A DNA stretch of 36,687 bases, taken from assembly GCA_031549115.1 (NCBI GenBank), contig JAVBQJ010000087.1, forward strand, positions 1 through 36,687. The letters run 5' to 3'. Shown here one piece after another: positions 7,972 through 16,841 of this stretch; the first letter of the stretch is position 1, and every line of letters begins with the position of its first letter. Both the position numbers and the translations under genes were made by a program. The DNA is from JAVBQJ01 sp031549115 (GTDB lineage: Bacteria > Verrucomicrobiota > Lentisphaeria > Victivallales > Victivallaceae). The notes beneath the pieces are model-generated. The model saw only the letters and a program-made list of their open reading frames with translations. It had not been told where the DNA came from and made no database searches.

Positions 7972-8652
7972 ATGATGAGAAATGAACCGGAAAAACTGCT
8001 CATCTACGGAACCAGTAATTGGTCGAAGTTGGTCTTTGAGGAAATACGCAATGACGCCCATTATGAAATCGTTGCCTTTGCCTGCGACCAGGCTTATTAT
8101 AACTCAGATACTTATTTGGGAATAAAATGTTATCGCTTTGAAACGATTGAGGAATTCTTTCCTCCGGACCAGGTAAAAATGCTGATCTGCGGCATGTACC
8201 GTTCGGCGCGGGCACGGATGGCCATGTACGAGAGAGCATGTCGGAAAGGATATTCGCTGACCAATTTCATCAGCGCCAGGGCCCTGGTTGCCGATTCCGT
8301 TGCAATGGGAGTGAACAACTTTGTTTTCGGCGGGGCTTATCTGGATTGCGCCTGTCGCCTGGGCAATTGCAATATCATTCGCCCCAATGTCTATATCGGG
8401 CATGACGCGCGTTTGGGGGATGGAGTTTATATTGCTCCCGGCTGCAATATCGCGGGCTTTACGGAAATCGGTGATTTGTCTTTCATCGGTCTGGGAAGCA
8501 ATATTGTCAACAAGCTGAAAATCGGCCGCGAAGTGATCGTCGGCGCCGGTTCACTGGTATTGAAGGACGCCGAAGATTTCGGCAAATATCTGGGTTCTCC
8601 GGCCCGGTTGGTCGGAAAGACCGATCCCGAAACAGGATATCTTCTGGAGTAA
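7972..8652 (+). CDS. NeuD/PglD-like left-handed beta-helix acyltransferase
   Basis: A 226-residue protein. Residues 8-95 form a small Rossmann-like domain (LLIYGTSNWSKLVFEEI) as in PglD/NeuD, but the glycine-rich GAGGHG loop of sugar-nucleotide-binding relatives is replaced by GTSNWS. Residues ~105-215 are hexapeptide repeats of a left-handed helix (NNFVFG, NIIRPNVYIGHDARLGDGVYIAPGCN, EIGDLSFIG, EVIVGAGSLVL). His144 in GHDARLG fits the catalytic base of PglD-type acetyltransferases. The family acetylates amino sugars or sialic acids; the changed N-terminal loop leaves the acceptor uncertain. GGAGG lies before two adjacent ATGs (7972, 7975). The next gene starts six bases after the stop, so the two form an operon. 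Confidence 0.8.
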   Translation: MMRNEPEKLLIYGTSNWSKLVFEEIRNDAHYEIVAFACDQAYYNSDTYLGIKCYRFETIEEFFPPDQVKMLICGMYRSARARMAMYERACRKGYSLTNFISARALVADSVAMGVNNFVFGGAYLDCACRLGNCNIIRPNVYIGHDARLGDGVYIAPGCNIAGFTEIGDLSFIGLGSNIVNKLKIGREVIVGAGSLVLKDAEDFGKYLGSPARLVGKTDPETGYLLE

Positions 8653-8658
8653 TTATTG

Positions 8659-9528
8659 ATGAAGGAAGACGGAAAACTGGTTGTAAATTTCACCCCTACC
8701 GGCATGATTCCAGTCAAAAAAGATACCCCGCATGTGCCAATCACAGCTCTCGAAATCATAGAAGATGTCCTGGCGGCCGTCGAGTCGGGAATATCAATGG
8801 TCCATCTCCATATTCGCGATAAAGACGAGGCCCCCGATTACCGGGCCGAAGTATATGCTGAAATAATTGAAAAAATCCGTGAATATGCCCCGGAGTTGAT
8901 CATTTGTGTTTCACTGAGCGGCAGGAAACATACCGATTTTTACAAGCGTGCCGAAGTGCTTTCCCTCGATGGCGACCTGAAGCCGGATATGGGAAGTTTG
9001 ACTTTGAGTTCGTTGAACTTCAATCACGAAAGCAGTCTCAATTCGCCGCAGATGATCCGGGATATTTTGAACCGGATGAATGAACGGCGGATCAAGCCGG
9101 AACTTGAGGTATTTGATACCGGGATGATCAATTACGCCAAATATCTGATCCGGAAAGAACTGCTGAAGCCGCCGTATTATTTCAATCTGATTTTCGGCAA
9201 TATCGCCTGCGCACAGGCCAATCTGCTGCATGCCGGAATGATGTTGAACGATTTGCCGGATGACTCCATCTGGGCGATGGGAGGTATCGGCAATTTCCAG
9301 CTGAAGATGAATGCGCTGGCGGTTCTGTCGGGCGGCGGCGTTCGAATTGGACTTGAAGACAATATTTGGTATGATGATGCACGCACCAGACTTGCCGGCA
9401 ATCTCGACCTTTTGCGGAGAATCAAGCGGATTGCGGAGGTTCACGAGCGTGAAATCATGCCGCCGGGCGAGTTGCGGACATTGCTGCGGTTGCAGCCGGG
9501 GAACGGCGACTACGGTACACTTGCGTAA
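8659..9528 (+). CDS. Beta-keto acid cleavage enzyme (BKACE, DUF849; Kce family)
   Basis: A 289-residue TIM-barrel enzyme of the 3-keto-5-aminohexanoate cleavage family. These enzymes condense a beta-keto acid with acetyl-CoA to give acetoacetate and a new CoA ester, using a metal held by two His and one Glu. The His pair is seen in VHLHIRD (H49, H51) and the Glu in VRIGLEDN (E233). GGIGNFQLKMNALAVLSGGG before it is the usual substrate/CoA-site segment. GGAG is nine bases before the ATG. The lysine fermentation partners (kamA, kamDE, kdd, kal) are absent nearby; the neighbour is a sugar-type acyltransferase, so the substrate is probably not KEAH. The 3' end overlaps the convergent glycosyltransferase by 19 bases. 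Confidence 0.85.
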   Translation: MKEDGKLVVNFTPTGMIPVKKDTPHVPITALEIIEDVLAAVESGISMVHLHIRDKDEAPDYRAEVYAEIIEKIREYAPELIICVSLSGRKHTDFYKRAEVLSLDGDLKPDMGSLTLSSLNFNHESSLNSPQMIRDILNRMNERRIKPELEVFDTGMINYAKYLIRKELLKPPYYFNLIFGNIACAQANLLHAGMMLNDLPDDSIWAMGGIGNFQLKMNALAVLSGGGVRIGLEDNIWYDDARTRLAGNLDLLRRIKRIAEVHEREIMPPGELRTLLRLQPGNGDYGTLA

Positions 9529-10484
9529 GCGCTTATTCGTTGGCGCTCCAAGTATTTTCGCCATGCGCGGTCTCGCAGGCCAAGGAGATTTTGGGCCGCC
9601 AGGTCGGACAGTTCAAGGCAAAGAGCATGCCCGATTTCCTGTTTGGCCCCGGAATGATCCAAGGTTTTGTCGGTCAAAAATTTGTAATGGCCCCGGAGAA
9701 TGTGCGGCAGAAGCTTGCGCTTGAAATAACGGAGCTCGTTTTTCCCGCCATTCTGCAGCAGATAATGATGGGTATGGAGCAGTGCGTAATGACTGTCTTT
9801 GACCAGTTTGGCCCTCGACAGGCCTTTGGATATGGAAGTTGGATTATAGCGGTGATAATATAATTTTTCATTGATGATCAAAGTGCTGGGGCGGTCGGCG
9901 GCAATGCAGATCGTATGCGCGAAGTCGGTGACAAGGTTTTTTTCGCCGGGTTCGGGATAGGTGATGAAACGGTGACTTCCCAGAATGGACTTCCGGTACA
10001 GTTTGCTCCAATAGCTCCGATGAAAACGGAAATTCCTTTTTTGCATTCGGAATAACGGCTGGGTGGTGATCAGGAACTTTATTTGATCGAAGCCGTGATA
10101 TGAAACAGGATCGAAGCCGGTTTTGCGATAACTGAATCCCACCACATCGACTTCATACTTTTCCGCCAGATGGTAAACGCATTCCAAGGCCTGACGGTGA
10201 AGGCAGTCATCCGGATCCATAAAGTAAATATATTTTCCGGAAGCGTGTTCCAGAGCGATATTGCGCGAGGCGCCGCCGCCTCTGTTGTCATGAGAAATGA
10301 CGCTCAGACGCGCATCGAGCAAGGCGTATTCCCGGAGGATATCGCCGGATCGATCCGTTGAGCCGTCATCCACGCAAATAACTTCATAATCGGAAAAAGT
10401 TTGTGCGCGAATGCTGTCCAGGCATTCTCGCAGGTATTGTTCCGATTGATAAACGGATATGATTATGGATATTTGACAGTTCAT
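9510..10484 (-). CDS. Family 2 glycosyltransferase
   Basis: A 324-residue GT-A fold enzyme. ISIIISVYQSEQYLRECLDSI at the start, VDDGSTD (D39, D40) for nucleotide binding and FMDPDD (D90, D92, D93) for the metal-diphosphate site are all intact. The remainder is like EpsJ/WaaE-type surface polysaccharide transferases. No membrane segment is obvious, so it acts at the cytoplasmic face on a nucleotide sugar. It lies 42 bases after ligA on the same strand with only a weak ribosome site (GGTGG), so it is probably read through from ligA. It converges on the acyltransferase/BKACE pair, which may also act on a surface glycan. Confidence 0.9.
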   Translation of the reverse strand: MNCQISIIISVYQSEQYLRECLDSIRAQTFSDYEVICVDDGSTDRSGDILREYALLDARLSVISHDNRGGGASRNIALEHASGKYIYFMDPDDCLHRQALECVYHLAEKYEVDVVGFSYRKTGFDPVSYHGFDQIKFLITTQPLFRMQKRNFRFHRSYWSKLYRKSILGSHRFITYPEPGEKNLVTDFAHTICIAADRPSTLIINEKLYYHRYNPTSISKGLSRAKLVKDSHYALLHTHHYLLQNGGKNELRYFKRKLLPHILRGHYKFLTDKTLDHSGAKQEIGHALCLELSDLAAQNLLGLRDRAWRKYLERQRISAYASVP

Positions 10485-10526
10485 GGCGTTCCACCCTGTC
10501 CCGGCAATTTATCGTGTATGGCCGCC

Positions 10527-12401
10527 TCAGCCGAACAAATCCGGGGTTTCCAGTTGACCGGCCCCCTCCCCGCCGGTGGCAACGGCGTTATTCTGCAGGA
10601 AGTCGTCCAGGGTTTGAACGGTTACACCGTATTCGGCGGCTTTCCGGGCTTTGTCGGATTTGGCATCGGATTCCGCCGTCACCAGCAGCGCCAACGTGCG
10701 TGTCACCGCCGAAACCGGTTCGTACCCCTTATCCCGTGCCAGCTTCTCGTAAAAGGAGCGTTTTTCCGGCATTTTGCCGGTAAAGCAGATAGTCGGCCGG
10801 TCGCCGCCGGAAACATCGGCGGTCAATGACAAGGAATTCAGCAGATCATCCAGCAGTGCGGCGTCCTTTTGCAAACAGGTCACCAGGGCTTTGGCACGCT
10901 CGGGGCCGATGCCTTTGATCTCCGCCAGCTGTTCCGCCGTCATTTGCCGCAGTTCGGCAATGTTCCGCCCCTCCAGCAGCAATTTGGCGATATTATAGCC
11001 GACGCCGGGAATATTCAGCGCCGCCAGCACCTGCGCCGGCGTCGTCGTCCTGGCCCGGGCGAGATCCGCCAACAGATTTTTGACCGATTTTTCGGCAAAA
11101 CCGCCGAGCTGCAGCAACTGGATCCCGGTCAGCCGGAAGATATCGCTCAATGTCCGTACGCCGAGCTTGTCCATCATTTGCCGGATGGTCGGCTCGCCCA
11201 GGTTTTCGATCCCGATATTTTTGACCGCCGCCGTCAACTGCTGCAAACGGGTGCCCTTGCACTCCGGGTCCGGACAGCAGATTTCCGGGCCGCGCCGCTC
11301 CAGGCGGGCGCCGCAGCCGGGGCAGTGGGATATCAGGGCGCTCTGACGGTGTTCGCCCGGCGCGGCCGCGACGATATAGGGAATCACGTCCCCTGCCCTC
11401 TCGACGGTGACGAAGTCGCCGACTTCGATGTCGCGGTCGAGAATGTTTTGAATGTTGTGCAGACTGGCGCGCTTGATGGTCACGCCGCCCAATTCGACCG
11501 GCTCCAGAATGGCGACCGGAGTCAGGCAGTTTTTGCCGAAGCTCCATTCGACGTCCAGAAGCTTGGTTTCCGCCCGCAGATTGGTGAACTTATACGCCAT
11601 TGCCCCGCGCGGATGGTGGCTGGTGGAGCCCAGGCTGTCGGCGTAGGCCGAATCCGCCAGTTTGACCACCAATCCGTCCATCGGGTAGGGCAGCGTCTCA
11701 ACATCTTCGACAATTGCGCCCCAGCGCTTCGGCAGCTCTTCGACCGAAACCGGAATCGACACCAGATCGTAATCCACCAGCGTCAATTTGGCCCCCTGCG
11801 CCAGCATGTCGCCGATCTCTTTGAGACCCATCAACCCGGCCACCGCATTCCGGGAATTTTTGTACAGCCCTCCCCCCTTTTTCTGGATATGGCTGTACAG
11901 ATTCCGGAAATCGTCGTCACGGATCACGATTTCGCCCCGGGCCGGCCGGTTCAACGGGCCCCGGTAACCGGCGGCTTCGAGTTCGATCAACGGCAATTTA
12001 TCCGAAATGTTTTCCCCATCCACCCCGTCGCCGCGGGTGGCGAGCACCCGGTCGGAATAATTGGCGGAAATGCCGTCGTATTTGGGTTCGATCAGCAGCA
12101 GTTCGTCGGGAGTGCGCGCATATTTTTTCGCCCATTCGATGATTTCGTCGAGCGAATACGCCTTGTCCAGCGACAACAGCGGAGTCGCGTGATGGACTTT
12201 GCCGCTGCCGGCCACCGCAGGTGCGTTCACCGCGGTCAGCAACGGATGCGCCGGATCGATGGCAGCCAGTTCCCGCATCAACGCGTCGTATTCGACGTCG
12301 CTGATCTCCGGCTCTCCCAGCTCCCAGTAGCGGCGGTTGTGATGGGCAATCGCCGCCGCCAGTTCATCCCGGCGCCGCAGCATGGCATCATCCATGGTCA
12401 C
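10527..12401 (-). CDS. ligA: NAD-dependent DNA ligase LigA
   Basis: A 624-residue ligase that seals nicks in replication and repair. In order: the Ia domain (HNRRYWELGEPEISDVEYD), the nucleotidyl-transfer domain with the AMP-accepting lysine in EPKYDG (K107), the OB fold (EVGDFVTVERAGDVIPYI), the four-Cys zinc site (C360, C363, C375 or C376, C381), helix-hairpin-helix repeats (IPGVGYNIAKLL, IKGIGPERAKAL) and a C-terminal BRCT domain starting near RPTICFTGK. It is about 45 residues shorter than the E. coli enzyme, mostly through compact linkers. It follows ilvH by 17 bases and is followed by the GT2 gene, so it is the middle gene of a three-gene transcript. Confidence 0.97.
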   Translation of the reverse strand: MTMDDAMLRRRDELAAAIAHHNRRYWELGEPEISDVEYDALMRELAAIDPAHPLLTAVNAPAVAGSGKVHHATPLLSLDKAYSLDEIIEWAKKYARTPDELLLIEPKYDGISANYSDRVLATRGDGVDGENISDKLPLIELEAAGYRGPLNRPARGEIVIRDDDFRNLYSHIQKKGGGLYKNSRNAVAGLMGLKEIGDMLAQGAKLTLVDYDLVSIPVSVEELPKRWGAIVEDVETLPYPMDGLVVKLADSAYADSLGSTSHHPRGAMAYKFTNLRAETKLLDVEWSFGKNCLTPVAILEPVELGGVTIKRASLHNIQNILDRDIEVGDFVTVERAGDVIPYIVAAAPGEHRQSALISHCPGCGARLERRGPEICCPDPECKGTRLQQLTAAVKNIGIENLGEPTIRQMMDKLGVRTLSDIFRLTGIQLLQLGGFAEKSVKNLLADLARARTTTPAQVLAALNIPGVGYNIAKLLLEGRNIAELRQMTAEQLAEIKGIGPERAKALVTCLQKDAALLDDLLNSLSLTADVSGGDRPTICFTGKMPEKRSFYEKLARDKGYEPVSAVTRTLALLVTAESDAKSDKARKAAEYGVTVQTLDDFLQNNAVATGGEGAGQLETPDLFG

Positions 12402-12418
12402 TCCCCTCCCCTGCGGTG

Positions 12419-12910
12419 TTACCGGTTGCGGGCGATGGCGACCTGTCCGGAACGCGCCATATCGAGAATGCCGTAGCCGCGCACCAGTTCGATGAAGTTG
12501 TCGATTTCATTCGCCGGTCCGTGAATTTCCACACTGATATCGTTTTTGCTCACGCCGACGACACTGCCATGGAAAATTTCGACCAGCTGCATCACCGCGG
12601 CGCGGTCGCCCGGGTCGGACGCCGCCAGCTTCACCAATGCCAGCTCGCTGGCGAAAAATTCCCCCTGGCTCAGATCGTGCACCGCGATCACATCGACCAG
12701 CTTGCTCAGCTGTTTCTCGATCTGCTCCAATACGGCGGCATCGCCGGAGGTGACGATCGTCATTTGCGAGACTTTGGGGTCGTGGGTGGCGTTGACCGAC
12801 AAACTGGCGATATTGTAGCCGCGTCCGCTGAATAAGCCGACGACCCGGGAAAGCACGCCGAACTTGTTATCGACCAGAACCGAAAATGTATGCCGTTTGC
12901 CGTTCATCAT
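12419..12910 (-). CDS. ilvH: Acetolactate synthase small (regulatory) subunit
   Basis: A 163-residue protein with an N-terminal ACT domain (HTFSVLVDNKFGVLSRVVGLFSGRGYNIASLSV) that binds valine for feedback inhibition, and the C-terminal small-subunit domain (GPANEIDNFIELVRGYGILDMARSGQVAIAR). Two ATG codons lie together (12910 and 12907). The first step of branched-chain amino acid synthesis needs the large subunit IlvB, which is not beside it: upstream is the divergent iron regulator and downstream is ligA. The naming as ilvH or ilvN is interchangeable here. Confidence 0.95.
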   Translation of the reverse strand: MMNGKRHTFSVLVDNKFGVLSRVVGLFSGRGYNIASLSVNATHDPKVSQMTIVTSGDAAVLEQIEKQLSKLVDVIAVHDLSQGEFFASELALVKLAASDPGDRAAVMQLVEIFHGSVVGVSKNDISVEIHGPANEIDNFIELVRGYGILDMARSGQVAIARNR

Positions 12911-13050
12911 GAAATCTCTCGCTCCTTAACCGTAAAAGCTGTACCGTTTTTTTATTAATGTGCCTCATTGTCGCGTTTTTTCAAGCTCCCGCCTGCTATT
13001 TTCAGCTTTTTTCCCCATTCTCCGGCATTTTCTTCGAATCCATACTTGAA

Positions 13051-13076
13051 ATTAAGTTAGCTAATGCTAACTTAAT
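13051..13076. promoter_or_regulatory. DtxR/MntR-type operator palindrome
   Basis: Perfect 11-base arms ATTAAGTTAGC and GCTAACTTAAT separated by TAAT, thirty bases before the DtxR-family start. The TAGC-N4-GCTA core matches the spacing of E. coli MntR boxes, and the GTTAG/CTAAC arms recall IdeR/DtxR boxes. It immediately follows or overlaps a candidate -35 TTGAAA (13046-13051), so metal-loaded repressor would block transcription. Confidence 0.85.
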
Positions 13077-13105
13077 AGCACAAAAAAATAATAAGGTTGC
13101 AATTT

Positions 13106-13777
13106 ATGGAAAAGATCCGTCTCTCCACCAGTCTGGAGGATTATCTGGAAGCGATTGCCGAATTGAGCAATACCCATGAGCATGCCCACACCAAAGACAT
13201 CGCCGAACGTTTGAAGGTATCCATGCCATCCGTGACCAGCGCGTTGCGGGCGCTGGCCGAAAAGGGGCTGATCGAATACCAGAGTTATACTCCGATTACC
13301 CTGACCGCAATCGGCCGGGAGGTCGCGGACAAGATCATGCGGCGGCATCGGACGCTCGAACACTTCTTCTCCGATGTTTTGAAACTGGATCGGATCGAGG
13401 CGGACAAGGTCGCCTGCCAAGTGGAGCATGTCATCCCCGACGAAGTGATCCGCCGGCTGCTGCTTTTGGCGGACAAGCTGCAGCAAATGCCCGATTTTCA
13501 GATGGATTATTCCGGCATGGAGGAAAACGCCCTGCTGCCGGCGACGGTGACCACGCTGGACCGGATGCCGGTGGGAAAAACCGGCGTGGTTCTGGCGGTG
13601 GCGCCGGAATTGCGCGGCGCCAAGCGTTTCGCCGATCTCGGGCTGGTGCCGGGAGCGCGGCTGACGATGGAGCCGGCGGCCCCTCTGGGGGATCCGTTGC
13701 GGATCCGGGTCAAAGGGTGCAGTCTTTCGTTTCGCCGCAGCGAAGCCAAGTATATTTCAGTAAAACTGATCGGATAA
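13106..13777 (+). CDS. DtxR-family metal-dependent repressor with FeoA-like domain
   Basis: A 223-residue regulator. Residues 3-65 are the DtxR winged helix (LEDYLEAIAELSN, HTKDIAERLKVSMPSVTSALRALAEKGL); 66-140 the metal-binding dimer domain (MRRHRTLEHFF, EADKVACQVEHVIPDEVIRRL), with the H-R-x-x-E and C-x-x-E-H ligand words. Residues ~145-223 form an SH3-like FeoA domain (VGKTGVVLAV, RFADLGLVPGARLTME, GDPLRIRVKGCSLSFRRSEAKYISV), more FeoA-like than the usual DtxR C-terminus. The ATG at 13106 has AAGG upstream; a TTG nine bases earlier is less likely. It sits 12 bases before feoB under its own operator and probably represses the operon when iron is plentiful. Confidence 0.93.
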   Translation: MEKIRLSTSLEDYLEAIAELSNTHEHAHTKDIAERLKVSMPSVTSALRALAEKGLIEYQSYTPITLTAIGREVADKIMRRHRTLEHFFSDVLKLDRIEADKVACQVEHVIPDEVIRRLLLLADKLQQMPDFQMDYSGMEENALLPATVTTLDRMPVGKTGVVLAVAPELRGAKRFADLGLVPGARLTMEPAAPLGDPLRIRVKGCSLSFRRSEAKYISVKLIG

Positions 13778-13789
13778 TAAGACATATTT

Positions 13790-15952
13790 ATGAAAAAACA
13801 CTATAACGTCGTTCTGGCGGGCAATCCGAATTGCGGAAAGACCACGATCTTCAACCAGCTCACCGGGGCGCACCAGCATGTCGGAAATTACCCCGGCGTC
13901 ACGGTGGAAAAGAAGACCGGCAAGGTGGAAATCAAGGATGTCCGGATCAATCTGATCGACCTGCCCGGCATTTACAGCCTGTCCTCCAATTCGCCGGAAG
14001 AACGGGTCGCGCTGGAGGTGTTGATGGAGCCGGATGTCGATCTGGTGGTCAACGTGGTGGACGCCTCCAGCCTCGAGCGCAATCTGTATTTGACCACGCA
14101 GCTGATGGAGTTGGGCAAGCCGATTCTGCTGGTGATGAATATGGTCGACGACGCCCGCGCCAACGGCATCGAGTTCGATTTCCCGCTGCTGGAGCAGCTG
14201 CTGAACCTGCGGATTGTCCAGACCGTCGGCTACAAGGGCGGCGGCATTGCCGAATTGAAGGCGGCGCTGGCCTCCGATGTGGTGGAGCCCCTGACTCCGT
14301 CCAAGAGCATTTTTTCCCAGTACGATTTCGAATTGTCCTCCGCCACCCGGAAGCTGGCGGGGGAACTCCCGGCGGCGGGGCTGAGCCGGCCGGGGATTCC
14401 GGATGAATTTCTGGCGATCCGGCTGTTGGAAAACGATCACCTGATCCGCAGCCGTTTCGAGCGCTCCGGCGAAAAAGCGCAAAGCATCGTCAAGGAGGCG
14501 CGCCAGCTGTCCGACCGGATCGCGCTGCATCACGGAATGACCACCGGCGTCTTTCTGGCCGAACAGCGCTACGGCTTCATCGCCGGTTTATGCCAGGAGG
14601 CGGTGAAATCAACGCCGATGGACCGCAACCGGGTCAGCGAATATCTCGATATGGTCCTGACCAACCGCTTCCTCGGCATCCCGATTTTCCTGGCGATGAT
14701 GTATCTGGTATTCAAACTGACGTTCACGCTGGGAGAACCGTTGATGCAGCTGCTGGAGTGGTTTTTCAGCAAGCTGGCAAACGGGATTGCGTATTTCTGG
14801 CCGGAGGGATCGCTGGAGCTGCTGCGTTCGCTGCTCATCGATGGCATCATCGGCGGTGTCGGCGGCGTATTGATTTTCCTGCCCAACATCCTGCTGCTCT
14901 TTCTCGCCATCGCGATTCTGGAGGGGACCGGCTACATGTCCCGGGCGGCGTTCATCATGGACCGGCTGATGCACAAAATCGGGCTTCACGGCAAAAGCTT
15001 CATTCCGATGCTGCTGGGCTTCGGCTGCACCGTCCCGGCCATCATGGCAACCCGGACCATCGAATCCGAGCGTGACCGGATCACCACGATCATGGTGCTG
15101 CCGCTGATCAGCTGCGGCGCCCGGCTGCCGATCTATGCGCTGATCATCCCGGCGTTTTTCAGCGAGGGCCAGGCGGCGCTGGTGCTGTGGATCATCTATC
15201 TGATCGGCATTCTGCTGGCGATCGGGGCGGCGCGGCTGTTGAAATCGACGCTGTTCCGCGGCGAAGGCGAAGTTTTCGTCATGGAATTGCCGCCTTACCG
15301 GATTCCGACCTTCCGCAGTATCATGATTCATATGTGGGAGCGGACGATGATGTATCTGAAAAAAGCCGGAACGTTCATTCTGGCTGCGTCGATGATCCTG
15401 TGGGCACTGACGACCTTCCCGCAGAAAACTTCGGATTTCAAGGTGGATTACGATCAGAAGATCACCGCCGTCGCAGCCGATGCCGCCCTCCCCGACGAGG
15501 CGCGGCAAACGGAAATCGCAACGTTGGAAAACGCGCGCAACGCCGAAGTGTTGTCGTATACCGTCGCCGGCCGCATCGGCCGCGGCCTGGAGGTGGTGTT
15601 GGCGCCGCTCGGCTTCGACTGGAAAGTCAGCTCCGCGTTGATCGGGGCCTTTGCCGGCAAGGAATTGTTTGTCTCCCAGCTCGGTATCATCTATTCGATC
15701 GGTCCCGAAGGAGGGCATGGACTGCAGGAGCTGCTGAAGCAGAATTATACGCCACTGCAGGGATTCTGCATCATGCTGTTCTGCCTGATCAGCATTCCCT
15801 GTATGGCGACGATCGCGGTAACCCGCCGCGAAACCGGCTCCTGGGGGTACACCGCGCTGCAACTGGGCGGACTTACCGCGCTGGCCTACGTCGTCACCCT
15901 GGCAGTGTATCAGGGTGGCGTCCTCCTCCACATCGGCACCAAACTGCTGTAA
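13790..15952 (+). CDS. feoB: Ferrous iron transporter FeoB
   Basis: A 720-residue inner membrane Fe(II) transporter with an N-terminal G domain: G1 GNPNCGKTT (11-19), G3 DLPG (57-60), G4 NMVD (117-120). It is followed by a guanine dissociation inhibitor helix region and a membrane domain with the two inverted gate repeats (GGVGGVLIFLPNILLLFLAIAILE, MLLGFGCTVPAIMATRT, later FAGKELFVSQLGIIYS). The Gly-x-Gly-Cys-x-Val-Pro word marks the probable iron path. Length is slightly below the usual ~750. No separate feoA or feoC is present; the preceding regulator supplies the only FeoA-like domain. The stop is four bases from the convergent ribokinase-family stop, leaving no room for separate terminators. 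Confidence 0.97.
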   Translation: MKKHYNVVLAGNPNCGKTTIFNQLTGAHQHVGNYPGVTVEKKTGKVEIKDVRINLIDLPGIYSLSSNSPEERVALEVLMEPDVDLVVNVVDASSLERNLYLTTQLMELGKPILLVMNMVDDARANGIEFDFPLLEQLLNLRIVQTVGYKGGGIAELKAALASDVVEPLTPSKSIFSQYDFELSSATRKLAGELPAAGLSRPGIPDEFLAIRLLENDHLIRSRFERSGEKAQSIVKEARQLSDRIALHHGMTTGVFLAEQRYGFIAGLCQEAVKSTPMDRNRVSEYLDMVLTNRFLGIPIFLAMMYLVFKLTFTLGEPLMQLLEWFFSKLANGIAYFWPEGSLELLRSLLIDGIIGGVGGVLIFLPNILLLFLAIAILEGTGYMSRAAFIMDRLMHKIGLHGKSFIPMLLGFGCTVPAIMATRTIESERDRITTIMVLPLISCGARLPIYALIIPAFFSEGQAALVLWIIYLIGILLAIGAARLLKSTLFRGEGEVFVMELPPYRIPTFRSIMIHMWERTMMYLKKAGTFILAASMILWALTTFPQKTSDFKVDYDQKITAVAADAALPDEARQTEIATLENARNAEVLSYTVAGRIGRGLEVVLAPLGFDWKVSSALIGAFAGKELFVSQLGIIYSIGPEGGHGLQELLKQNYTPLQGFCIMLFCLISIPCMATIAVTRRETGSWGYTALQLGGLTALAYVVTLAVYQGGVLLHIGTKLL

Positions 15953-15956
15953 GATA

Positions 15957-16841
15957 TCAATCCACTTCGCCGGCGTCCGGAATGGAGCCGGCGGCGCCGG
16001 GGCGGGTCACGGTGATCGCGGCGGCGCGGCAGGCGCGACCCATCGCGGCTTCGATCTCCAGGCCGCGGCGGCGGCCGTCGAGGAAGTAACCGACGAAGGT
16101 GTCGCCGGCCGCGGTCGTATCGATTGCCTTGACCTTGGGGCTGGCGGCGAAGCTGACCGCACCTGCGGGGGTACGCGCCACCGCTCCGGCGGCGCCGAGG
16201 GTCATGATCACGGTGGTATCGGGGTATTGGCGCAGCAGTTGCTCCAGAATCTCCTCCTGGCCGGTGCGGCCGGACAATTCGGCGCCCTCGGTTTCGTTGA
16301 CGATCAGGTATTCGGCCAGTTCGAGCGGGAGCGCCTGCGCCGTTTTTAAATCGAACGGAGCGAAGTTGACCGCGATCTTGAGCTTCCGTTCGGCGGCGGA
16401 GCGCATGATCAGCTCCAGATGGTTGATTTCATTCTGCAAGAGCAACATATCGCCGGAGTCGGCGCTGCCGATCACCCGCCGTACTTCGGCTTCGGTGATG
16501 CACTGATTCGCGCCTCCCGAAATGATGATCGCGTTTTCGCCCTCGGGGGTGATCTGGATCATCGCCTGACCGGACAGGCGTTTCCGGTCGCAGACCAGAT
16601 AACGCACGTGAACGCCGGCAGCTTTCAGCATGTCCCGCAGGAATTCGCCGTCGCGTCCGATCTTGCCGGCGTGATAGACCCGGGATCCGGCGCGGGCGGC
16701 GGCAATCGACTGATTGAGCCCCTTGCCGCCGGCGAAAATATCGCAACGGGCGGCGGTAAGCGTTTCGCCCGGGCGGACGAAGTGCGGCACCTGGTAGACG
16801 CAATCAATATTGACGGAACCGAAGCAGATGATCTTATCCAC
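15957..16841 (-). CDS. rbsK: PfkB/ribokinase-family sugar kinase
   Basis: A 294-residue kinase. The first PfkB signature AGGKGLNQSIAAARAG (G38-G39-K40) matches ribokinase GGKGANQA, and the second, DTTAAGDTFVGYF (241-253), carries the catalytic base D247. NxxE magnesium word VNETE is near 181-185. These favour ribokinase over fructokinase or 2-keto-3-deoxygluconate kinase, so D-ribose 5-phosphorylation is the best guess; a nucleoside-derived or related pentose is possible. No ribose transporter or rbsD is nearby. The upstream minus-strand sequence contains CTATAGTATTCG near 16901 as a likely -10, without an obvious -35. Confidence 0.85.
   Translation of the reverse strand: MDKIICFGSVNIDCVYQVPHFVRPGETLTAARCDIFAGGKGLNQSIAAARAGSRVYHAGKIGRDGEFLRDMLKAAGVHVRYLVCDRKRLSGQAMIQITPEGENAIIISGGANQCITEAEVRRVIGSADSGDMLLLQNEINHLELIMRSAAERKLKIAVNFAPFDLKTAQALPLELAEYLIVNETEGAELSGRTGQEEILEQLLRQYPDTTVIMTLGAAGAVARTPAGAVSFAASPKVKAIDTTAAGDTFVGYFLDGRRRGLEIEAAMGRACRAAAITVTRPGAAGSIPDAGEVD

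Noticed and set aside
10869..12476. A long plus-strand frame opposite ligA
   Set aside because: Antisense shadow of ligA; no ribosome site or domain.
14609..15931. A long minus-strand frame opposite feoB
   Set aside because: Antisense shadow rich in Gln/Arg/His; feoB is unambiguous.
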